48,714 nt of DNA from JAGLSB01 sp023135955 (GTDB lineage Bacteria; Bacteroidota; Bacteroidia; Bacteroidales; GCA-2748055). The notes below the pieces were generated by a model. It worked only from the letters and a program-made list of their open reading frames with translations, searched no databases and was not told the DNA's origin. How positions within the stretch are numbered: position 1 is the stretch's first letter; every line of letters starts with the position of its first letter. The position numbers and the translations under genes were made by a program. The stretch covers positions 1 to 48,714 of the forward strand of contig DAOVIO010000016.1 of the NCBI GenBank assembly GCA_030673645.1. The letters are read 5' to 3'. Positions 13,354 to 21,809 of the stretch are shown piece by piece.

Positions 13354-13869
13354 TTAATTTATTGTATCTAAAATCACTGTATCTCTCGGGAAATAAACGT
13401 CCCAGTTAAGAATAGTATCTATGTCCGGGTGACTCCATAGCTGATCTGGTGTCGCTCCCAAATCTTTGGCCTTTTTAATCCCCCACCATATTTGCAAACC
13501 GTGACTATGATCTATATTGATCTGAATTTGCCTTCCGGATTTTTGCCCTAAAATTGTATTCCCGGAGCGTAAATTATAAAAAATTGGTCTACGCGAAGGG
13601 ATATATTTAACTCCATCTATAATTGTATCATTATAAGCCAATTCTTTCCAAACACTATCAACTAAGTTTTGATTTATAAAGAATGGATATTCAGTATTTT
13701 CAAACATAATGCTATCATTTTCAACATTCCCAACATTTGAAAAATTAAAAGTATCAAGCATTAATACAGTATCTTCTATATTTTGCCAATCTGTTTTTTG
13801 TGGGATATTAATTTGTGCTAATCCATCCAAAGTACATATTACCAAGAATGTAATTAATAAATTTTTCAT
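13354..13869 (-). CDS. Secreted protein of the tail-fibre cluster, unknown
   Basis: Signal peptide MKNLLITFLVICTLDGLAQ, then about 150 soluble residues rich in Asp, Asn and Ile. The section SRRPIFYNLRSGNTILGQKS resembles a chaperone or virion attachment domain, but I cannot name it. Last and smallest of five consecutive signal-peptide genes. Its start lies 62 bases inside the previous gene. A cluster of this kind downstream of the tail genes suggests surface-exposed proteins. Confidence 0.6.
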   Translation of the reverse strand: MKNLLITFLVICTLDGLAQINIPQKTDWQNIEDTVLMLDTFNFSNVGNVENDSIMFENTEYPFFINQNLVDSVWKELAYNDTIIDGVKYIPSRRPIFYNLRSGNTILGQKSGRQIQINIDHSHGLQIWWGIKKAKDLGATPDQLWSHPDIDTILNWDVYFPRDTVILDTIN

Positions 13870-14602
13870 AATTTTTGTCTATTTTAAAATTTTCTACATA
13901 TAAAAGCGCATTTCCTTGTTGATATAATTGATCAATTTCTAATTGAGACAAAACTCTACTATAAGCTATAAACTCATCAATTAAGCCATTAAAATAACGA
14001 GTAGCCGGATTTTGAGTAACATCTTGCCCAAAGCCAACAGGTATGCTTGACCAATCAATCGCAGCCCCCGGATCAGTATCAACACTTACTCCATCTATAA
14101 ATAATTCTATTGCCCCAGATGATACAAATGTTCCGGTCAGCATATGCCAGTTATTATCCCTTAAATCAGATGAGCCGGATACAAAAACAAGTGTATTCCC
14201 TCTCATTACAAAATTAGCTATTCCCGTAGAGCTTAAATCGAAATAACACCAATTATTATTTACATCGTTTCTGTCACCAACGATATATTTATCGTCACCA
14301 CTCGAATCATTAGTTTTAAACCAAATATTCCATGTGAAGTCAGAACCTACTGTCATATTTGAATTTAACTGACCCTTATCACTTGATCCATCATAGCTAA
14401 AAGCATTGCCCCTTATTCCTGTTTGACCTCTTGTGGCTCCGGTATTCGTTCCATCATTTACTTGTTTTTCATCAATTATATTTCCACTTGTACGTTCAAA
14501 TCTACAATAATTAATTATGTCAGACCTTAAACTTGAATCTTCATTTTGCGAAAATCCAATAAAAGAAATTAAAATCAATAATATCGCTAATATATTTTTC
14601 AT
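13808..14602 (-). CDS. Secreted LamG-type (concanavalin-like) protein
   Basis: A signal peptide (MKNILAILLILISFIGFSQ) precedes a LamG-like jelly roll of about 200 residues: CRFERTSGNIIDEKQVNDGT, FTWNIWFKTNDSS, DNNWHMLTGTF, GAIELFIDGVSV and a final GLIDEFIAYSRVLSQLEIDQLY. LamG domains bind carbohydrates, which suits recognition of surface glycans. Overlaps the following gene by one base and the last secreted gene by 62 bases. Domain call firm; role in the virion inferred. Confidence 0.75.
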   Translation of the reverse strand: MKNILAILLILISFIGFSQNEDSSLRSDIINYCRFERTSGNIIDEKQVNDGTNTGATRGQTGIRGNAFSYDGSSDKGQLNSNMTVGSDFTWNIWFKTNDSSGDDKYIVGDRNDVNNNWCYFDLSSTGIANFVMRGNTLVFVSGSSDLRDNNWHMLTGTFVSSGAIELFIDGVSVDTDPGAAIDWSSIPVGFGQDVTQNPATRYFNGLIDEFIAYSRVLSQLEIDQLYQQGNALLYVENFKIDKNYEKFINYILGNMYFGWISTN

Positions 14603-15054
14603 TATTCTGTATAAATTATGTCAACTCGTACCCTTGCACCCATTCTTTTATATTTAACAATCGTATAGCTGCTTGCATCTGGATTAATCAAAGATAACCC
14701 ACCTGAATAATGCTCCGTTAATCCTGTCGAGGCAGCATCACTAAATGTTGCAATTGCTAATGTTCTCGAGCCTGTTCCATCCTGTCTGATTTCTATTTCA
14801 CCTTTCTGACCATCCTCGATATAATTAATATTTAGCGTAGAGTTTGCTGTAATAGTAATCGTTTCTGAATCTGCATTACTACGGGTGTCAAAATTTATTG
14901 TACCAGATGTTGATTGAGCTGCGGCATTTGCAGTCATAAATCTATTTGCTGTTATATCGTCTTGTTCAACTAAGATACTTGATGTACTTGCTCTTTGTGC
15001 AAAAACTGAAATCGTTAAAAGAGCTATTGCGATTGTTAATATTATTTTTTTCAT
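14602..15054 (-). CDS. Secreted small beta-rich protein
   Basis: Signal peptide MKKIILTIAIALLTISVFAQ with cleavage before Gln20, then a beta-rich domain (ADSETITITANSTLNINYIE, GEIEIRQDGTGSRTLAIATF) like trimer-forming phage fibre or decoration domains. 150 residues. Lies four bases after the beta-helix gene. Function unknown. Confidence 0.6.
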   Translation of the reverse strand: MKKIILTIAIALLTISVFAQRASTSSILVEQDDITANRFMTANAAAQSTSGTINFDTRSNADSETITITANSTLNINYIEDGQKGEIEIRQDGTGSRTLAIATFSDAASTGLTEHYSGGLSLINPDASSYTIVKYKRMGARVRVDIIYTE

Positions 15055-15058
15055 ATTA

Positions 15059-16717
15059 TTAATTTTTTACGATCTTCCCATTAGATTTTACCACGCTTCC
15101 GTTATTGGTAATAGTTCCATTTGTCGGATTATCTATATATTCATAAGCTCCTATATCTGGCAATCCTATTATCGGATTACCATCAATGTCGGTTGATAAT
15201 CCAACATCTAACCCAGCATTTATATTATCAGAAGTTATAAGTAAGTTAAAATCAGTTCCAGAAGTTACAAAGCCGGGAATTGTATTAATATTGTTTTGAA
15301 CTGTATCATTAGTAAGTACTATCCCATTATTGTCAATATCAATAGCATTACTTCCACCATTACGATATAGATCATTATTCTCAATATTGAGTGTATCTAC
15401 CGTACCATATTCAAAATAAATACAGCGCAAATTTACAAATCCTTCAATTATATTATTTTTGATAGTAATATTAGTAGCAGCTCCATTAAATCTAAACCGC
15501 GCTCCGCCCCACTCACTGCCTTCTGCATTATTAGTATAGAAAGTATTATTTAATATATTTATGTTATCATAAACAACTGTTGAATTTCCATTTGCTCCTG
15601 ATCTTATCCCATAACATTGATTTGATCCTTCATCTACTCCAATATTATTAAAAACATTGTAATAAATATGAATATCTAACAATGTATCCCCATTTGCCTG
15701 TGCAAAGGCAATTCCCTGACATAAATTCTTAAATATATTATTATAAATATATGTTCCTCCTATTTGAGTTCTTTCAGGAGTAACACCGCTTTCCGCCCGT
15801 GTTCTTAATGCTGCTTGTCCAATTATATTATCATGAATTTTTGTAGCAAAACCATAGCCCCCCTCATCATTGCTTGCGTAGGCAGATTGGCCTCCTAGAT
15901 CAACGACACCTTGTATATCGTTATCGTAAATTTCCATCCCTCCCCTATTGTTCCATATTTCTATCGCAAAATCCCATTGTGAGCCATCATCTGGGGGTAC
16001 AGTAATCGTATTGTTATAAATTTTTAATCCTTTACAATAACCACCTCTTACATATTTTATTCCAAAACCGTTTAAACCAACACCCCTGTTGGTTTGTATA
16101 ATTGTATTATTATAAATTAGCATCCCCTCTTGTCCGCCAACCAATAAATTACCTGCGCCAACGCCACCACTGAATTTTGCACAATTAGTGACAATATTAT
16201 CATAAAACTTATTGCCTGTTGCATAAAGTGTAGGCTGTTCGGAGCCGTTGTTTGAACCGTCGAAAGCAATTCCCTGAGTAAAGAAATCTATAAATGTACA
16301 ATGATGGATATGAACATTACTTCTACCTCTTTGATATATAGCCATATAAGCTGTTACATCACCATCCATTTTTATATATGATATTGATTGGTTTCCATCT
16401 GTACCCTCATCTGAGAACATTGCTATTGTCCAAACACCCCCTGTTGTTATATGGGATTCAATAATTGAAGTATTACCTTCACCGAGAATACTAACACCAA
16501 CTGATAAAACACTTTGAACTGTTTCTATATAAGTTCCTGCATTAACAAAAATAGTATCACCGGAAGTTGTTGCCTGAGTACATGCATAGGTTAGTGTGAG
16601 CCACGGACTACCACTCGACCCATCATTTCCATTATTCCCTCCTATGTCGATATAGTAAATCGCTGCATTTGAATGAAATGCAACAATCACAAGCAATATT
16701 GTAAATAATTTTTTCAT
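15059..16717 (-). CDS. Secreted right-handed parallel beta-helix protein
   Basis: The 552-residue protein has signal peptide MKKLFTILLVIVAFHSNAA, an N-terminal cap GGNNGNDGSSGSPWLTLTYA typical of the DUF1565/pectate-lyase-like family, then many helix coils with Asn-rich turns (IYNNTI, IKNNIIEG, ILNNTFY). Such proteins serve as tailspikes or polysaccharide depolymerases in phages and as secreted glycan-binding enzymes in Bacteroidota. It has a C-terminal VKSNGKIVKN tail rather than an anchoring domain. It begins two bases after the long fibre gene. Confidence 0.75.
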   Translation of the reverse strand: MKKLFTILLVIVAFHSNAAIYYIDIGGNNGNDGSSGSPWLTLTYACTQATTSGDTIFVNAGTYIETVQSVLSVGVSILGEGNTSIIESHITTGGVWTIAMFSDEGTDGNQSISYIKMDGDVTAYMAIYQRGRSNVHIHHCTFIDFFTQGIAFDGSNNGSEQPTLYATGNKFYDNIVTNCAKFSGGVGAGNLLVGGQEGMLIYNNTIIQTNRGVGLNGFGIKYVRGGYCKGLKIYNNTITVPPDDGSQWDFAIEIWNNRGGMEIYDNDIQGVVDLGGQSAYASNDEGGYGFATKIHDNIIGQAALRTRAESGVTPERTQIGGTYIYNNIFKNLCQGIAFAQANGDTLLDIHIYYNVFNNIGVDEGSNQCYGIRSGANGNSTVVYDNINILNNTFYTNNAEGSEWGGARFRFNGAATNITIKNNIIEGFVNLRCIYFEYGTVDTLNIENNDLYRNGGSNAIDIDNNGIVLTNDTVQNNINTIPGFVTSGTDFNLLITSDNINAGLDVGLSTDIDGNPIIGLPDIGAYEYIDNPTNGTITNNGSVVKSNGKIVKN

Positions 16718-16718
16718 A

Positions 16719-19700
16719 TTATCTGTTTCTAAAATATAATGTAGTAGTCAAATAAACAGTAGTTGGATCAGTAGTCCAAGTTGGTGTTTCTAATTTAAAT
16801 TCAAATTTATCACCTGCTGTAAAATTAGTACTTAAACCCGTAGATGAATAATATTTGGCCGTATTAGCAGTACCCGACCATTCTATTGCATTACTAAGTT
16901 GTACATCAGTCGCATCATTAATGCGAACTGATAATGTACTTGTTTCGGAACTAGCATCAGTACCACTTCTTGTAACCAATGAATACCCGACCAATGTACA
17001 ATCATAAGGCATCAATAATTGTACAGTTCCTCCAAATGTTGTCAATCCATTTGACGAAGCAAAAGCACCGTAATAATATTCTTCACTTTCAGAAGGAGAA
17101 CTAATGGGAGATGGATCACTTTCAATTACAAAACTTACTGCTGAAACAGAATCTATTACTTCATCTAATCTAGTCAGGGTCACATATCCATTCACATTAT
17201 ATGTATTAGAATCAACCAATAATGGAGTGAGAGTGGAGATAGAAACAGTATCACCAGCAGAAAATTCCGATATTTCTTCACCTTCTGTAATTAATAATTG
17301 TAAACCACTTGGAACGCCAGTTCCTAATCCTTGCCTGATTTCACCAATACTATATGTAGGTTCTAGTGTATCCGTTCCGGCGACACCCGTTGATAAAAAA
17401 TATGCTGATCCTTCGGTGTAAGAGCCCGACAATACTCCATCCCATTGATAAGCAAAAGTATTAACATCTATACTGTCCATTACAACTCCTACTACTCCGG
17501 CGGTAGTAGATGCATTGGCTAATCCTAATGCAAATATAGTCCCATTATTATAAATCCAATCACCAACAGAAAAACCATGAGATGATTGAGTTATTTGAAT
17601 GGTATCAATTGTCCCACCACCAGCAGCAGTAATTATTATAGTATCGGCAGATTCAGTTAAAATAATATTTTCACCTTCTTTAAATGTTATATTAGGTGAC
17701 CCACTTGTATTCGAGGTTATAACACTCGTTGAATCTGTTCCGGCTCCAACATCCAAACTACCTTCATTTGAAACACTAGTATCAGTATTAAAAGTATCCC
17801 AATCAGTATCAGACAATGCACCAATAGTTGATGTAGAGGCAAGACCGATACTTATTTCTTGAGTACTCAATGAAAGTCCATTTGCAGGTGTTCCGATAGT
17901 CACAGCGGCATGTCTAGCAGATGTATTCGCAATTATCTCGTCCCATTTATCTGCCGTTAATAAACCAGCATCGTCCGTATCGGCTGAAATCAAAGTAGCG
18001 TTTGTGCCATCAGATGAATTTACGTCCATTGTGGTAGCCGTGACAGTTCCTAAATTTAAATTAGTAGTGACATTTGTAACTTTTGCATTATTTGTTTCAA
18101 TATTTGAAATATGGGTAGCAGTAGCATACCCTGTTTGAGCATTTGTAGCTGCTCTATTACTTATTTCCTGAGATACAATAGACATTCCACCTGTTGTAGC
18201 ACTTGCATTAAGAGTGACATCTCCTGAATTAGTACCACTTGTATTACCTATAACGACAGCTTCTGCATCTGTTACATAATTTTTATCTGTTGCCTCGGTG
18301 AAATTCGCATTGGTAAATGTTGGAGTTGCCCCACTGATTACAGATTGGTCAATATAGCTATGATCTGTTCCGTTACTTGTTCTATGTGTTGTATTTAAAG
18401 CAACAGAAATACTAACTGTATCAATATCGTATTTTGTTGCAATTATTGAAACGGTATCTGAAAAAGATACATCACCGAAAGGTGGAACCCATGTAAATCC
18501 CAAAGTGCCTATGTCATAACTCAACAAAAAATCATCAGTTGGTGTATTTGTAACTTTTAAATTAGGTTCATCAATTATATTATTAGCAATAGTTAAAGCA
18601 ATCGATCCGGATACTTCACCTGTATGCGTTTGATTGAATAGATTAGAACCCTCTGTAATATCATCTGTATCATCAGTGAGTTTATTGAAATAATTCGCAC
18701 CTTGAACTCCATCTAATAAATCAGCATTGAGATTTATATTTAAAGTAGTTGAAATACCCGCATAAGATTGTGTTCCTATGGCTACATTTGATATAAAATT
18801 AGGAGATGTAATTGTTCCTGCTGCCACCATGTTACCACTAGCATCAATAGTAACATCTTTATATTCTAAATTTGCTTCAAGATTATCGACAGCGAAAATT
18901 TTATTAGCAGATCCGCCTTTACCACTTGGTGTATCTGAAAGACCATCAATTGTCCCTCCTGTTGGGCCACCTGCTCCACCACCGGAATATCCTGGTTCAT
19001 TTCCTTGAATATTTGAAGTACTATAAACAGACCATGTACCACCTGAAGGATTTGTATGTGTTAAAACAACTTCAGTTACAAAACCAGAATATGATCTCAT
19101 ATTATAAGGTATTTCCGTCACTTTATAATTATTTACATCTGCTTCCGCTTCTGCTCCACTTGAATAACTTCCATTAGGTAAATTAACCCACATATGAGAA
19201 GGCTCACCTGTTTTATTTTGAGAAATCCAAAAAACAAAAGTAAATGATTTCCCAGACAAGGAAGTCCCATTCGCATCTACTAAAAGTTCATTTAAATCAA
19301 TGACAGCGGTATCTGCATGACTTAGATAATTTAATACATGAATACTATCTCCTGTGTACATATCCATTGCTAACAATACCTGTTCGTTAACTTGAGACCA
19401 ATTGCCTTGCGTGACAGCAAAAGTCACTGTATCAGGAATAGCTACACCAGTTCTAACAGTTACAGTTCCATTTGATCCATTGATGTATTTTAAATTTCTT
19501 AATCTTTGCCAGTTCCCAATCTGGGCAATTCTACCCCTCAAAGAAGTTATACTTGCAACGTAATCATTATAATTTTGATTACCTTTTAAACCTACTGTCT
19601 GTGTACGTGCAGCACTCCATGCATTTGTTTTAGCAATAGTCTTATATTGTGTACCAATAGGAAAATAAGAAGTACTTGTGGTTAATACTTCTGTTGATTT

Positions 19701-20654
19701 CGGAATATAAATATAGGCTGTTTGAGAATTATTATCTGTCCCTTGCGGAATTGTAACAGTATCCGGAACTGATATCTTAGAAAATCCATCACTCCATCTA
19801 ACAGTTAAATAATCTTTGCCATCTGTGCTATTTAAAATTCCTGATATTGTAGCTCCATCTGAGGCACATCTAAAATCAAAATTTTCTAGAATATTTGCAT
19901 TATTAATATTATGCATAATATCATCTAGCTGACCTTTTGGATTAATAAATATTTTCCCTTCTGTTGGATCTGCTGTATGTATGAATCCTATTTCATATTG
20001 AAATTCGGCAAATTCAGGAATAGTTGTTGTCCAGTTTTTACCACCATTTAAAGTATCAACATAAACTCTTGCTCCTTCTGTTTCTCCACTTGTATCCAAT
20101 CCTCCAACTGTTCCATAAGTTGTTAAATATCCAAAAGTTGCAGCCTCAACATCATGTGTTAACATACCAATTGCATCGCACGTTTCAAAATCTCTGTTAT
20201 GAGCAATTGATACTACTGGAAAACCCGTTTCACTTCCGCTTATATATACGATTATACCATCATCAAAAGTTGATCCATTGTTATTTTTAACTTTAATCCA
20301 AAGTTCTTGCCCCATCTGCATGGCAATATCAACTTCATCATTGTACATTCTTAATGTACCATTGGTAGTATCTACATCAACTTTATAAGGATTATGACCT
20401 GTTATTGCAGCGTCTCTATCAAAGAAAAGCGAATCAATTGGCTGTACAAATGCATATTTATTAATTGTATCAGTCAATTGACTTGTATTCACAGCATCTT
20501 TTAATGCTGTTCCAGGGGCCATATCAGTAACTTTCCCATCTGTCATTATAACGGAATCACGGACAATCACCACGGTTGCATCTACTTCCCTTTCCTGTGC
20601 AAAAAGTAAATTAACTGATAAAATAAATGCTATAAATAATATTAACTTTTTCAT
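16719..20654 (-). CDS. Giant secreted tail-fibre-like protein
   Basis: At 1311 residues this is the largest protein here. It starts with a complete Sec signal peptide (MKKLILFIAFILSVNLLFAQ), yet the rest reads as a phage fibre: low-complexity Thr/Ser/Asn/Asp repeats, segments such as GTQSYAGISTTLNINLNADL and LDGVQGANYFNKLTDDTDD, and a C-terminal beta domain. It overlaps the preceding tail gene by four bases. Fibre proteins are normally assembled in the cytoplasm, so export is unexpected. Alternatives are a cell-surface decoy or a misread start; no Met soon after residue 20 makes a better start. Confidence 0.65.
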   Translation of the reverse strand: MKKLILFIAFILSVNLLFAQEREVDATVVIVRDSVIMTDGKVTDMAPGTALKDAVNTSQLTDTINKYAFVQPIDSLFFDRDAAITGHNPYKVDVDTTNGTLRMYNDEVDIAMQMGQELWIKVKNNNGSTFDDGIIVYISGSETGFPVVSIAHNRDFETCDAIGMLTHDVEAATFGYLTTYGTVGGLDTSGETEGARVYVDTLNGGKNWTTTIPEFAEFQYEIGFIHTADPTEGKIFINPKGQLDDIMHNINNANILENFDFRCASDGATISGILNSTDGKDYLTVRWSDGFSKISVPDTVTIPQGTDNNSQTAYIYIPKSTEVLTTSTSYFPIGTQYKTIAKTNAWSAARTQTVGLKGNQNYNDYVASITSLRGRIAQIGNWQRLRNLKYINGSNGTVTVRTGVAIPDTVTFAVTQGNWSQVNEQVLLAMDMYTGDSIHVLNYLSHADTAVIDLNELLVDANGTSLSGKSFTFVFWISQNKTGEPSHMWVNLPNGSYSSGAEAEADVNNYKVTEIPYNMRSYSGFVTEVVLTHTNPSGGTWSVYSTSNIQGNEPGYSGGGAGGPTGGTIDGLSDTPSGKGGSANKIFAVDNLEANLEYKDVTIDASGNMVAAGTITSPNFISNVAIGTQSYAGISTTLNINLNADLLDGVQGANYFNKLTDDTDDITEGSNLFNQTHTGEVSGSIALTIANNIIDEPNLKVTNTPTDDFLLSYDIGTLGFTWVPPFGDVSFSDTVSIIATKYDIDTVSISVALNTTHRTSNGTDHSYIDQSVISGATPTFTNANFTEATDKNYVTDAEAVVIGNTSGTNSGDVTLNASATTGGMSIVSQEISNRAATNAQTGYATATHISNIETNNAKVTNVTTNLNLGTVTATTMDVNSSDGTNATLISADTDDAGLLTADKWDEIIANTSARHAAVTIGTPANGLSLSTQEISIGLASTSTIGALSDTDWDTFNTDTSVSNEGSLDVGAGTDSTSVITSNTSGSPNITFKEGENIILTESADTIIITAAGGGTIDTIQITQSSHGFSVGDWIYNNGTIFALGLANASTTAGVVGVVMDSIDVNTFAYQWDGVLSGSYTEGSAYFLSTGVAGTDTLEPTYSIGEIRQGLGTGVPSGLQLLITEGEEISEFSAGDTVSISTLTPLLVDSNTYNVNGYVTLTRLDEVIDSVSAVSFVIESDPSPISSPSESEEYYYGAFASSNGLTTFGGTVQLLMPYDCTLVGYSLVTRSGTDASSETSTLSVRINDATDVQLSNAIEWSGTANTAKYYSSTGLSTNFTAGDKFEFKLETPTWTTDPTTVYLTTTLYFRNR

Positions 20655-21793
20655 GTCCCTGTTTCTTTATTTTGTATTAATTGTAAATCCAAATTCGCAA
20701 CTCCACCGGTTACAGTGGCATAAATATCAGTATCAGCGTCCCGGTCAATATCTCCATGAATCGCAGTTGTACGGTCTGTATCAACGCTATCAATATCTCT
20801 TGGATAAACCAATTGATCTCCACCTACCGAAGTACCAAGTTTCACTTCTACACTTGATCCTGATACCCATTGCGCTCTTAATGTGTGAACTAAATATCCT
20901 TCAGGGATCGTAAACGTCACACTTCCACTCGCTGCTAATTCTGTTAATATTGCCATTGCTGCCTCCGTTGGTGCAACGTCACAATTAAAACCTATGTCGC
21001 TGCTGTTTATTCCTAAATATTCCTTATCTGTTAATACAGCCGAAGCCGTTACAAAGTTACTGCCCTCAACATCTTCTACCTCAATACTGCCTTCCTCATA
21101 TTCGTAAGCTATATCATTTATAACTACATTATCAAGTCCTGTTATTAAATCAATTGTCTCAGCTAAATACTTTGGTATTTCTAAGGTCCTAAGCTCTAAT
21201 GTCCGTTGCTTGGTTGCCTTTATTGTCGTTAATTCTCGTTGATTATCGTAAATTTCCTTATCTCCTGCCGGTGTGTATTTTTTCAGAATTGCAGGAATAT
21301 AAATCTCAAATGTTAATCCGGTTGAAAAATCCAAGTTAAAAGCATTATCAAAATTATAGTATTCTATTTTTAAAAGTTCGCCATCGGTCACTTCAGTTGT
21401 TACGTCTGCATCACCAATAAATGGTTCACTTTTGTAAACAATTGCGCTTTGTGTTACTGTTACAAATGTTTCAGTAGTAAAGACTGAAAAATCAATAGTA
21501 AATTCAAAATACCATGTATCGTCTGTGCCGTCTGAATCAGTGTCATAACTTGAAACCTCTGTAACTGTCAAATTGACTGTTGATTTATCTGCTTTCGTTG
21601 CTACTGCTGTCGGTAATGTATCACTGGTTGTTTTAATTTGTATTGTTTGCGTTGTAGTATTTGGCCATCGTGCGCAATATGTGAATACTTTATCATTATA
21701 TGATCCCTCGTCTATTACGAATGTATTGTCAAAGTTCGGTAAATCACTGTTTACTGGTCTGAATCGAATGCTATTTAATTGACTTATAATCAT
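20651..21793 (-). CDS. Tail protein, unknown
   Basis: A 380-residue beta-rich protein without a signal peptide, beginning MIISQLNSIRFRPVNSDLPN. It lies directly after the tail-tip gene (16-base gap) and overlaps the long fibre gene by four bases. The C-terminal third (GSVTFTIPEGYLVHTLRAQW) resembles a fibre-type domain. It probably links tail tip and fibres. Confidence 0.6.
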   Translation of the reverse strand: MIISQLNSIRFRPVNSDLPNFDNTFVIDEGSYNDKVFTYCARWPNTTTQTIQIKTTSDTLPTAVATKADKSTVNLTVTEVSSYDTDSDGTDDTWYFEFTIDFSVFTTETFVTVTQSAIVYKSEPFIGDADVTTEVTDGELLKIEYYNFDNAFNLDFSTGLTFEIYIPAILKKYTPAGDKEIYDNQRELTTIKATKQRTLELRTLEIPKYLAETIDLITGLDNVVINDIAYEYEEGSIEVEDVEGSNFVTASAVLTDKEYLGINSSDIGFNCDVAPTEAAMAILTELAASGSVTFTIPEGYLVHTLRAQWVSGSSVEVKLGTSVGGDQLVYPRDIDSVDTDRTTAIHGDIDRDADTDIYATVTGGVANLDLQLIQNKETGT

Positions 21794-21809
21794 GCTTGTA
21801 TATTATAAA

